Of a stretch of DNA of 64,000 bases, positions 31,937 through 39,873 are shown in pieces (within the stretch, counting starts at the first letter, position 1; every line of letters begins with the position of its first letter). Source of the DNA: an uncultured Christensenella sp. (GTDB lineage Bacteria; Bacillota; Clostridia; Christensenellales; Borkfalkiaceae). A program made the translations under genes and the position numbers. The notes below the pieces were generated by a model that saw only the letters and a list, made by a program, of their open reading frames with translations, did not search any database and was not told the origin of the DNA. The stretch spans positions 1 to 64,000 of the forward strand of contig CAJUGP010000002.1 in assembly GCA_910586365.1 (NCBI GenBank), given 5' to 3'.

Positions 31937-32286
31937 GATATCACCATTTTTAACCCTGCCGCCAGCATGAGCGCGGCAAACGCGATCCCGAGCGCCTTTT
32001 GCGGAACGCGGTCAAGCGCGTTCGCGCCGAAAAATCCGCCCAGCACCGTGCCGACGCAGACGGGCACGAACACCTCGAGGGGCAGCAGCCCGAATAAAAG
32101 ATAGACGAACGCGCTTGCAAGCGACGCAGGCAGCACCACGGCGATCGCCGTGGCGTGCGCCGAAGCGACGCCAAGCCCCGCGCCGCACAGTGCGGGCACG
32201 GCGACCATGCCGCCGCCACCGCCTAAAAGACCGTTGACGAACCCCACGCCGCCGCCCGCCAAAAAACTTTTTGCCCTGAACGCCAT
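31933..32286 (-). CDS. TSUP (TauE/SafE) transporter, first half
   Basis: 117 residues with about four membrane helices. The repeat motif GFVNGLLGGGGGMVAVPAL and a VGTVLGGFFGANAL segment are typical of TauE/SafE. An AAGGAGAG site precedes the ATG. It is divergent from the giant lipoprotein gene. Together with the following gene it equals one ordinary TSUP transporter, so the pair is either an unfused ancestral form or a fission. Confidence 0.85.
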   Translation of the reverse strand: MAFRAKSFLAGGGVGFVNGLLGGGGGMVAVPALCGAGLGVASAHATAIAVVLPASLASAFVYLLFGLLPLEVFVPVCVGTVLGGFFGANALDRVPQKALGIAFAALMLAAGLKMVIS

Positions 32287-32389
32287 AAAACTCTCCTTCC
32301 TTGCGCGCCGCCCGTGCGACGGACGCGTGATAAAAGTTTGTGTAAATGAAAAAAAATTTTTCTTTTTTCCCGATTTTGCACGGAAATGC

Positions 32390-32418
32390 TTGCGTCGGAA
32401 CGAGATTTATATTAAAAT
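32390..32418 (+). promoter_or_regulatory. Promoter of the giant lipoprotein gene
   Basis: TTGCGT (32390-32395), a 17-base spacer and TAAAAT (32413-32418). It shares ATTTATATTAAAATAG with the promoter at 22334 and has an A8T5 tract upstream. A 5' leader hairpin, GGCGCCG with CGGCGCC (32450-32469), follows. Confidence 0.75.
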
Positions 32419-32491
32419 AGGGAAGTATCGTTAAAAATAGAAAGACGGGGGCGCCGTATCCGCGGCGCCGCGTTATGTAAGAGGGCATTTT

Positions 32492-35400
32492 ATGGCAAAG
32501 AATTATTGGAAAGAGAAATGGAGAAAACGCCTTGCGATCGGCACGGTGGCGGCGCTTTCCCTTTCCCTTATGCTCGGCGCGCTTACTGCGTGCAAACCGG
32601 CTGACGACAGCGACGAGGACGACGACGAGCAAACCGCGTCGCGCACCGATACGCAGCTCATCAAAAACGGCGATTTCGAGTTTTACAGCGAAATGGACAA
32701 AGAGCTTGCGGACAAGCGTGCGTTCATCAATTCGCCCAACAGCTGGTCGTTTACGTCGGGTTCGCCTTCGTCGAACACGACCTCGGGCATCATTAACACG
32801 AATAAGGAAGAATGGGACGCTTACACCAACCCGGTTCACCGTCTTGTGCCCGAGGAAGACACGCCCGAAGCGGAAAAACCTTCCGACGCGCAGGCGATTT
32901 CCGAGGCGATGGCGCACTGGTCGCAGGCAAGCGTTTACGACAGGCTGCAATTCCTCGATTACTACGAGGACGCGCTCAAAGATTTAAGCGCTTCGTCCTC
33001 GGAGAAAAAATTCTTCAACGACTACAAATATTCCATCGATTTCGAGGACGTGGAAACGCTGCGCAAGGAATTGGGCGAAACGGTGAAAACCCGCCACGGT
33101 TCCGACGAAGAGCGCGGCGAAAACACGAGCATGCTCATGATCCACAACCAACGCACTTCGGACGATGTGCGCGGAACGGGTCAGTATTACACCTCTTCGA
33201 CGACGATCACGCTGAAACCGGGTACGGCGGCGGAAGTTTCGGTTTGGGTGAAAACCGCCGAGCTTTACCACTATGCCGCGGAAACGGGCGCGGACAAAAA
33301 ACCCATGCCCGTTACGAGAGACTCTCTGCACGGCGGCGCTTATATCGGCGTTACCAACACGGTCGGCAGCTCCACGCTCGATCAAATGCAGATCAAAAAC
33401 ATCCGCTCCCCCTATAAGGGCGAAACGGGATACGACGTCAACAACGGCTGGGTGAAATACAGCGTGTTCGTGCGCGGCAGCACGTTTGCGCAGAGCACGT
33501 TCAAAATCGTGCTCGGTTTGGGCATGAGCACCTCTTCCAACCGCCTCGAAGCGGTGGACGGTTACGCCCTCTTCGACGATTTGGAATGCACGATCATGTC
33601 GAACGCCGACTACCTCGAAAAAACCAACACGGCGGGCATCGGCGGCGGAAACTCCTGCACCATTCTTTCCGACAAGGACGAAAAGATCTTCGACGCGAAA
33701 AGCGGCGACACGACCGCCTACGCGCTCGACCTTTACGCAGGATTTGCGAAATCGACCTTCGCCGACGTGGAAACGGGACTGACGACCGAAAAGTCGGGTT
33801 CCAAAATCTACGAATCCAAAGTAGCGGACAACCGCAACGATTCTTCGGTGGAAACGAGCCGCCGGAGCTTGGCGGGGCTTTTCACTTACGAGCAGCTCCT
33901 CGACCGTTCGACGGCGGGCGATCTCAATTACAACGGCTATCTCGCCAACTTCTTTGAAAAAGACTTCAAGGACGCGTTCCCCTTCGATGGCGCGAACAAA
34001 AACGACGAACAGGTTCTTCTGCTCCTTTCGACGAACGGCGCGGCGTACACCTCGACGCTGAAAAATCAAGCGTACACGGTAGACGCGAAGTCGTACAAGC
34101 TTGTTTCGTTCTTCGTAAAGACCAACGTGAGAACGGGCAAGAAGGGCGCGAGCGCGACGCTGGTGGACGAAGGCGGCAACGAAACCAAGATCGAATCGTT
34201 CGATTCGACGAGCGTTTCCGCAACCGATATCGACAACAACAAAGAAGACAGTCCTTACAATAAGAAGGATATTTACAGCGGTTGGGTGCAATGCTTCTTC
34301 TTCATCGAGAACCCCACCGAAACGGCGCAGACCTTTACGCTCAAACTGCACTACGGCACGACTTCGATCGCTTCTTCCAAGCGCGCCGACTACGTGGACG
34401 GTTACGCGGCGTTCGCTTCGTTTGAAACGCAGGATCTGACCAAGGCGCAGTACGGTTACGTTTCGACCGACAGCCGCAGCGTGAAAGTATCGCTCAGCGA
34501 TACCGCGAAAGACAGCTCGTCCTTCGACACCGCGTCGCGCACGTCCGATATCGAAACGGGATTTGCGACCCCCGCTTCCTTCAACGGCATCGTGAGCACG
34601 AACAACCGCATCGATCCCGAAAACGGAACGGAAGAAAACGAAGTACCCGCGGGCGTTTACACGGGTCTGCTCAATGCGAAGTACGCGGAGACGTATATGG
34701 GCTACAAGGACGACTCCGCGAACAAGAACTACGCTTGGTCGAACGCGCTCAACACCCTTGCGGGCGGCGCGACGGACGCGCAGGCGTGGTGGAACGCCAT
34801 CTTTGCCGACACGGCGGCGGACGGCAGCTTTACGGGACGCGTTTCCAACCAACCCCTCGTGATCCTCAACACCAACGGCGAAGAAGCGACGAGCTACGGC
34901 TATTACCTTTATAACACGGCGACGGTTGCGGCGGACGCTTATCAGAAGATTTCCATGCGCGTGAAGCTTTCGGTCGGCGCAACGGCGTATATCCACCTCA
35001 ACGATGCGTCCGAAGTGAAAAACGGCTACGGAACGGCGTTCACCCCCACCGTGCCCAACGTCACCTATTGGTATGACGACGACGGCAATATCTGCTCGAA
35101 AGACCCTTCGGACGAAAGCTTCAAGAAAAAGACGGATATCCTCTATTATCTTGAAACCAACGGACTTTACACGAAAGCGAACGACAAGAGCGGCACGTAT
35201 TACGCCAATCTTCACAACTACGACAAGGACGAAAACGGCAATCTCGTCACGAGCGACGACAAGACGATCGCTTACTACCTGAAAAAGGACGCGGACGGCA
35301 AAGACGTTTACTACGCTTATTACGATAAGAAGAAAGACGTTTACTCGCAGCCCGTGCAGAACCTGCCCACGACCGACGACAAGGGCAACGCGATCGTGCG

Positions 35401-36262
35401 TTACACCGTTCCCGAAAACGCAGCGGCACACGGCAGCGTGATCAAAGTAACGGGCACGCAGGAAACCGCAGGCAAGTGGATTGACGTCAGCTTCTACGTG
35501 CACGCGGGCAACGCGCAAAAGACCTACCGCCTCGAGCTTTGGGCGGGATCGCGCAACAACGAAGAAAAAATGCCTGCGAACAGCTATTTCTTCTTCGACA
35601 GCTACTCCTCCACCGACGCTTCGAGCGATTATCAAAAATTGCTCGACGAGAAAGTGCAGAGCCTGAAAACGTATTACAACAAAACGAACGGCTTGAACCC
35701 CGGCGACGAAGGATACCTCGGCACGGACGACAACCTTCCCGAAGAATACGCGCTGTATTACACGTTCACGTTCTACGACGCGCCTTGGCACCTGCGTTAC
35801 GACGAAACGCTCGACGAAGAGAAAGAAGGCAATCCTTACGGAAACTATAAGCAGTCGTCGAACAGCGAAAAGCTTATCTCGCTCGTATACGACAACACGC
35901 AAGGCAAAATCGAGCAAAACGTTTATTCCTACGCCTATTACCTCGACTATTCGGCATACGACGTCACGGTGGAACGCAGCACCAATTCCGACAGTGATAC
36001 CGACGACGATCACGACCACGACGACGGCGACAACGAAAGCAACATCTGGCTGATCCTTTCCTCGGTGCTCTTAGTCGTTGCGCTCGTGTTTGCGGCGGGC
36101 GTGGTGATCGGGCGCAGAGTGTGGCGCCGTTTGGTGAAATCGGGCAGATTGCAGCCGAGAAAGAAACAGAAAAAGCAGAAGAAAGCTCCCGTGGAAATCG
36201 TGAAAGAAACGAAAGCGGAAGAAGAAAAACCTGCCGACCCGAACGATCCTTACAACGAATAA
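32492..36262 (+). CDS. Giant surface lipoprotein with C-terminal membrane anchor
   Basis: 1256 residues. A signal peptide ends in lipobox GALTAC (Cys34), then an acidic linker (DDSDEDDDEQ). The long outer part holds several beta-rich segments like carbohydrate-binding jelly rolls: IKNGDFEFYS at the start, and repeated strands such as AEVSVWVKTAEL, YKLVSFFVKTNV, AYQKISMRVKLSV and KWIDVSFYVHAG. A DDDHDHDDGD cluster lies just before a single membrane helix (about 1184-1207), followed by a 49-residue basic then acidic cytosolic tail. Lipid plus helix gives two anchors. An AGAGGG site precedes the ATG; a terminator follows. Probably an abundant surface glycan-binding or structural protein; no family recognised. 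Confidence 0.85.
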   Translation: MAKNYWKEKWRKRLAIGTVAALSLSLMLGALTACKPADDSDEDDDEQTASRTDTQLIKNGDFEFYSEMDKELADKRAFINSPNSWSFTSGSPSSNTTSGIINTNKEEWDAYTNPVHRLVPEEDTPEAEKPSDAQAISEAMAHWSQASVYDRLQFLDYYEDALKDLSASSSEKKFFNDYKYSIDFEDVETLRKELGETVKTRHGSDEERGENTSMLMIHNQRTSDDVRGTGQYYTSSTTITLKPGTAAEVSVWVKTAELYHYAAETGADKKPMPVTRDSLHGGAYIGVTNTVGSSTLDQMQIKNIRSPYKGETGYDVNNGWVKYSVFVRGSTFAQSTFKIVLGLGMSTSSNRLEAVDGYALFDDLECTIMSNADYLEKTNTAGIGGGNSCTILSDKDEKIFDAKSGDTTAYALDLYAGFAKSTFADVETGLTTEKSGSKIYESKVADNRNDSSVETSRRSLAGLFTYEQLLDRSTAGDLNYNGYLANFFEKDFKDAFPFDGANKNDEQVLLLLSTNGAAYTSTLKNQAYTVDAKSYKLVSFFVKTNVRTGKKGASATLVDEGGNETKIESFDSTSVSATDIDNNKEDSPYNKKDIYSGWVQCFFFIENPTETAQTFTLKLHYGTTSIASSKRADYVDGYAAFASFETQDLTKAQYGYVSTDSRSVKVSLSDTAKDSSSFDTASRTSDIETGFATPASFNGIVSTNNRIDPENGTEENEVPAGVYTGLLNAKYAETYMGYKDDSANKNYAWSNALNTLAGGATDAQAWWNAIFADTAADGSFTGRVSNQPLVILNTNGEEATSYGYYLYNTATVAADAYQKISMRVKLSVGATAYIHLNDASEVKNGYGTAFTPTVPNVTYWYDDDGNICSKDPSDESFKKKTDILYYLETNGLYTKANDKSGTYYANLHNYDKDENGNLVTSDDKTIAYYLKKDADGKDVYYAYYDKKKDVYSQPVQNLPTTDDKGNAIVRYTVPENAAAHGSVIKVTGTQETAGKWIDVSFYVHAGNAQKTYRLELWAGSRNNEEKMPANSYFFFDSYSSTDASSDYQKLLDEKVQSLKTYYNKTNGLNPGDEGYLGTDDNLPEEYALYYTFTFYDAPWHLRYDETLDEEKEGNPYGNYKQSSNSEKLISLVYDNTQGKIEQNVYSYAYYLDYSAYDVTVERSTNSDSDTDDDHDHDDGDNESNIWLILSSVLLVVALVFAAGVVIGRRVWRRLVKSGRLQPRKKQKKQKKAPVEIVKETKAEEEKPADPNDPYNE

Positions 36263-36268
36263 GCTTAA

Positions 36269-36304
36269 CCCCCTTCCCGAACACGGGAAGGGGGTTTCTT
36301 TTTC
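36269..36304 (+). terminator. Terminator of the giant lipoprotein gene
   Basis: Arms CCCCCTTCCC (36269-36278) and GGGAAGGGGG (36285-36294) with a 6-base loop and a TTTCTTTTT tail. Confidence 0.92.
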
Positions 36305-36317
36305 CTTTGTTTTTGCC

Positions 36318-36715
36318 CCCCTTTTTGTCACCCTGAGCATAGTCGAAGGGTCTCACGCCCTACCCGTCCGTCGCCCCGTCGCCCCTATCCCCTTTGTCAC
36401 CCAATCGCGTCCTCTCTGTCACCCTGAGCGCAGTCGAAGGGTCTTGCCCTCAGATGTTTCGGCTTCGCTCAACATGACAACAACGAACGCACCATGACAA
36501 GAGCCTGTCATTCCGCCCCGCCTTAGGCGGCACGAGCGCACGGCGCGATGTAGACTGCCGAGGGGTAGGCATTGTCATTCCGAGCTTGTCGAGGAATCTC
36601 TATTGCAGAAAGAGTTGTTTCGACTACGCTGCGCTCCGCTCAACATGACAATGGGGGGCTATGCCGCTCAACATGACAATGGGGGGAGGCATACCGCTCA
36701 ACATGCCCCTGTGCA
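36318..36715. repeat. Family A repeat cluster
   Basis: The gap between the lipoprotein and the sipL-like gene holds scattered, diverged family A copies: GTCACCCTGAGC...GTCGAAGGGTCT near 36327 and 36417, GTCATTCCGAGC near 36573, and reverse copies ending CGCTCAACATGACAA. A short piece, CCGCTCAACATGACAATGGG, is repeated near 36645 and 36672. No gene is seen. Confidence 0.8.
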
Positions 36716-36723
36716 ATAGAATA

Positions 36724-36750
36724 AAAAACCCCGCTTTCGCGGGGTTTCAT
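36724..36750 (-). terminator. Terminator of the sipL-like gene
   Basis: Arms AAACCCCGC (36726-36734) and GCGGGGTTT (36739-36747), 4-base loop, T6 on the minus strand just past the gene's stop. Confidence 0.88.
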
Positions 36751-36751
36751 T

Positions 36752-38230
36752 TTAAGAAATCTGCAACGTCTTTTTACGGTATACGATCACGCGCTGCCCT
36801 TCCTTCACGGGGAATTCGATATCGGGATTGTTCGCGGCGACCTCTTCGGGCGGTTTTTTCAAGCTTTTGGCAAGTTCCCAAAGTCCGTCGCCCGCGCGCG
36901 GAATATACACCGAGATCGCGCTGTCGTTCACGGGCACCGCCGCGCCCTCTGCCGCGCCGCTTACGATGCGGCACACGCTTTCCCGTTCTTCGCGCAAGCA
37001 GATTTTAAGCGTCGCTTCCGCGTCGATCTCCCCTTCCTGCTTCTGCCGCGCCGACATGCCGCACACCAAAACCGAAAGCTGCGTGGCGTTTCCTTCGATC
37101 GGGATCGAAAACGGAAGGCTGATTTCCACGCCGCGGCAGCCGTCTTTGCCTCGCATAAGAAGGGTCGCAAGCGCCACGCCTTCCACGCGCTGACCGCCCT
37201 CGCCGTACGTTAAATTCGCTTCCGCGCGCTGGCATGTCACCGCTTGCAGCACGTCGGTAAAGTCTACGGGTGCGGAAAGCGCCGCGCGTCCCGTAACGCG
37301 TTCGGTGATATGCGCGCCGTCCGCCGCCGTCGTGCACGTTACGTCGGTATAAGAAAGGGTCAGCTCGTTGGTAAGCGAAAACGCGTCGCTCACCGCGTCG
37401 AGCGTGATTTCTTCGTATACGCACGCCTGCGCGCTCAGCGTAAATTCGGCGTTGATCCGGCATCTGCCGCGTTCCTCGTCGGCGTCGGCTTTGATTGCGA
37501 CCGAAAGCACGCTTACGTTCGCCTGCGCGCTGCAACCGAACGAGCACGCCTCGCAAGGGATATCGAAGCGGAAGGGTACCAGCCGCTCGAAGGAAACGAG
37601 CGCGTCACCCCCTTTCAGCGCGAGAATGCCGAGGTTGATTTCCCCTTCCACGCGCAGCGAACCCGTTTCGCACACAATATCGGTTACGTTGACCGACTGC
37701 GTATGCTGCATGATATCGCCGATAAACTCGGTGTCGAATTCGTCGTCGGTTTCCGCCGCGCCGCCGCACAAATGCGCCACGGTGGCGCCGGCAGGCGTGC
37801 GGTTGACAACAAGCTCGCCGCCTGCTAAATATTCAAAGGAATGTTCGCCGTAAAGCGCGATATCGGCGCCGAGCAGCGCGGCGACGAACACGCTCGCCCC
37901 CTCGCGGCGGACGGAAACGTTTTCCACCGCCACCTGCGCGCGCGCCGCGAGCGCGGGATAACAGCGCTCGTCCTTGCAGTCAGCCGCCCATTCCACGGCT
38001 TTTTCGGCGCGGCAAAGATGCTTTTCGGCATCCTCGTAAACGACGGAGAAATGCGCTTTTCCGTAATAACGCACCTCGCCGTTGCCTGCGTCCGCGCCCG
38101 TAAGCGTTGCGCTTGCGTGCACCGATAGCACCGTTTCCACTTCCTGAGGGAAACGGCATTCCACCGCCGTTTGCGCCGCAAGCGCGGCGATCTTTGCGTA
38201 TCCGCGAAAAGTCTCCGTCTGTGTTTTCAT
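36752..38230 (-). CDS. SPOCS (DUF3794) and LysM protein, SipL-like
   Basis: About 492 residues. The body has repeated beta-rich SPOCS-type segments (for example FIGDIMQHTQSVNVTDIVCE and QACVYEEITLDAVSDAFSL) and the C terminus carries a LysM domain (YIPRAGDGLWELAKSL through EGQRVIVYRKK). In Clostridium difficile this architecture is SipL, which links the coat-base protein SpoIVA to the forespore. So it is a likely coat morphogenesis protein made in the mother cell. The ATG at 38230 has GGGAG upstream; the open frame to 38476 is not needed. A TATAAT-like box lies at 38264-38269. It is divergent from veg, an order I recall from Clostridia. Confidence 0.85.
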   Translation of the reverse strand: MKTQTETFRGYAKIAALAAQTAVECRFPQEVETVLSVHASATLTGADAGNGEVRYYGKAHFSVVYEDAEKHLCRAEKAVEWAADCKDERCYPALAARAQVAVENVSVRREGASVFVAALLGADIALYGEHSFEYLAGGELVVNRTPAGATVAHLCGGAAETDDEFDTEFIGDIMQHTQSVNVTDIVCETGSLRVEGEINLGILALKGGDALVSFERLVPFRFDIPCEACSFGCSAQANVSVLSVAIKADADEERGRCRINAEFTLSAQACVYEEITLDAVSDAFSLTNELTLSYTDVTCTTAADGAHITERVTGRAALSAPVDFTDVLQAVTCQRAEANLTYGEGGQRVEGVALATLLMRGKDGCRGVEISLPFSIPIEGNATQLSVLVCGMSARQKQEGEIDAEATLKICLREERESVCRIVSGAAEGAAVPVNDSAISVYIPRAGDGLWELAKSLKKPPEEVAANNPDIEFPVKEGQRVIVYRKKTLQIS

Positions 38231-38378
38231 AAAAAATCTCCCGATTGTTTTTGGTTTCCCTATATTATACTTGCAAAATTGCGCGATATGATTAAATCGT
38301 AAAAATTTATCGCGGCGAACGCGCGCGGAAACCGCCCGCACAGGTATAAAAAAGCAAAATTTTGTCAAACATTGCCGT

Positions 38379-38630
38379 ATGATTAAGACGAACGGCGATA
38401 TTAACGAAGTGAAAAAAAGCATTCGGGATAACTTTTTGAAACAGGTTGACGTTACGGTGAATTTGGGCAGAAACAAAACGCTGCGTTATTGCGGACAGCT
38501 TTCGGGCGTATACCCCGCGCTGTTTACCGTGCGCCCCGACGACGAAAACTTTTTGGGCAAGACTTCGTATTCCTATGCGGAAGTGCTTTGCGGCAGTGTT
38601 TCGGTAAAACCCATAAAAAAGGCGGAATAA
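38379..38630 (+). CDS. veg: Veg protein
   Basis: An 83-residue small protein of the Veg (DUF1021) family, linked in Bacillus to biofilm matrix gene control. NLGRNKTLRYCGQLSGVYPALFTV, read in two parts, and KTSYSYAEVLCGSV match the family pattern. It stands alone on the plus strand beside sipL, near the sporulation set. No clear Shine-Dalgarno lies before the ATG. A terminator follows at once. Confidence 0.9.
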   Translation: MIKTNGDINEVKKSIRDNFLKQVDVTVNLGRNKTLRYCGQLSGVYPALFTVRPDDENFLGKTSYSYAEVLCGSVSVKPIKKAE

Positions 38631-38660
38631 GAAAAACCGACGGTTTCCCGTCGGTTTTTC
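38631..38660. terminator. Bidirectional terminator after veg
   Basis: Arms GAAAAACCGACGG (38631-38643) and CCGTCGGTTTTTC (38648-38660) with a 4-base loop. The stem sequence is the same as in the pyrE terminator at 3321-3360. Confidence 0.93.
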
Positions 38661-39467
38661 TTATTCCTTGTAGCTTATTGCGGTTCGATATCTTTCTGAT
38701 TTGGCTCCGCAAACCGCACATTGGCAAAAAAGCTTTCGTTCTGCTTTTACTCCCTTACGTTCTTTCTTTGTTATAACATCCTGATAAACATCTACCGGCG
38801 TATAACCTTTGCTTTCAAGCGTAGCTACTTTTTTGTGTTCCTTTGTGGTTTGGATATCCGTAACATCTGAATAATCAACTTTTTCATCATACTGCCGTAC
38901 ACAAAACGCATGCTTGCAGGCAGAGCATACTACTTCTGCTCGATACTTTATCAACATTATAATGTAATATCTAAAAAGCGTTACAATGAAAGAACCGATC
39001 ATCCCGCTGCCGAGAAATAAGATTTCATGAAACAAACCGACGGAAAGGTTCGGAAACAGTCCCGCGAGCCACGCTTCAAGCGAAGGAACAAAAAATGCCA
39101 CAATACAAAGCACAAAAACAGGCAGTAACAACACTGAAAAAATAAGCGGTACGCTCGGAACGGTTTTGATTACGTTTACCGACGGATAAGTTTTCTTTTT
39201 GTATCCGTTGTTATCGCTTATTGCGTTTTTGTTTGTAAAAACAGTTCCAAAAAAGAAAGCCGCAAAAATTCCGAAAATGACCAAAATAACGAAAACAACG
39301 TCCATAATGATCGTCAAAACATTGTCCCCTACCTTGAATCCTGCTAAAAGTTCAAATAAAAGCGTCATGAGAAACAAGAGCACCATCGATACAATACCCG
39401 TTACGACAACGGCGAGCAAGCCATAGAGAAATGAACGTATAATATTTTTGAAAACAATTTTTGCCAT
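38661..39467 (-). CDS. AT-rich membrane protein with zinc-ribbon-like Cys pairs
   Basis: 268 residues. Four hydrophobic segments lie at about 12-40, 50-75, 105-130 and 145-170. A cytosolic C-terminal part has CSACKHAFC and later CQCAVCGAK, which together could bind zinc. The base composition is clearly more AT-rich than its neighbours, with many AAA, ATT and TTT codons, so it may be acquired. An AAAGGAGAG site precedes the ATG. Its promoter candidate contains a run of nine G. No family recognised. Confidence 0.75.
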   Translation of the reverse strand: MAKIVFKNIIRSFLYGLLAVVVTGIVSMVLLFLMTLLFELLAGFKVGDNVLTIIMDVVFVILVIFGIFAAFFFGTVFTNKNAISDNNGYKKKTYPSVNVIKTVPSVPLIFSVLLLPVFVLCIVAFFVPSLEAWLAGLFPNLSVGLFHEILFLGSGMIGSFIVTLFRYYIIMLIKYRAEVVCSACKHAFCVRQYDEKVDYSDVTDIQTTKEHKKVATLESKGYTPVDVYQDVITKKERKGVKAERKLFCQCAVCGAKSERYRTAISYKE

Positions 39468-39485
39468 AATACTCTCCTTTCTCCT

Positions 39486-39517
39486 ATCTTAGCACAAGCA
39501 CCCCCCCCCTCCGTCAA
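39486..39517 (-). promoter_or_regulatory. Candidate slippage-prone promoter with G9 spacer
   Basis: On the minus strand TTGACG (39512-39517) and TAAGAT (39486-39491, preceded by TGC as in extended -10 boxes) are 20 bases apart. Nine of those bases are a G run (39501-39509). Loss of three G would give the ideal 17-base spacing. Confidence 0.5.
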
Positions 39518-39564
39518 GCGTTTTACAAAACTTTTTTTTACATTTTTCGGGAGTTTACAACAAA

Positions 39565-39865
39565 CCCGTCATTCTGATTACATCAAACTTGTCATTCTAA
39601 TTACGCCAATCCTGTCATTCTGAGCCTGCCGAAGAAACTAAAAGACCCTTCGACTTCGCTCAGGGTGACATATGCTATGCTCAGAGGATCAACACTACGC
39701 TCAGGGTGACATTTGCTATGCTCAAAGGATAAACACTACGCTCAGGGTGACATATTAATCGGCAAACCCGTCTTTCTGATTACGCCATACCTGTCATTCT
39801 GAGCCTGCCGAAGAATCTCACAAAAAAAAGCCCCCCTTATGTAAGGGGGGCAAGGGGGGATTTGC
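39565..39865. repeat. Family A and B repeats before gyrA end
   Basis: The gap holds family A copies (GTCATTCTGAGCCTGCCGAA near 39613 and 39790), two 41-bp tandem units beginning CTCAGGGTGACAT (39659-39699, 39700-39740) plus a partial third, and a family B element with GCCCCCCTTATGTAAGGGGGG near 39829. No gene is seen. Confidence 0.82.
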
Positions 39866-39873
39866 CTTAATTT

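Noticed and set aside
32984..36019. A 1011-codon open frame antisense to the giant lipoprotein
   Set aside because: No ribosome site or family motifs; the protein is a low-complexity Val/Arg string expected from the GC-rich codon pattern of the real gene.
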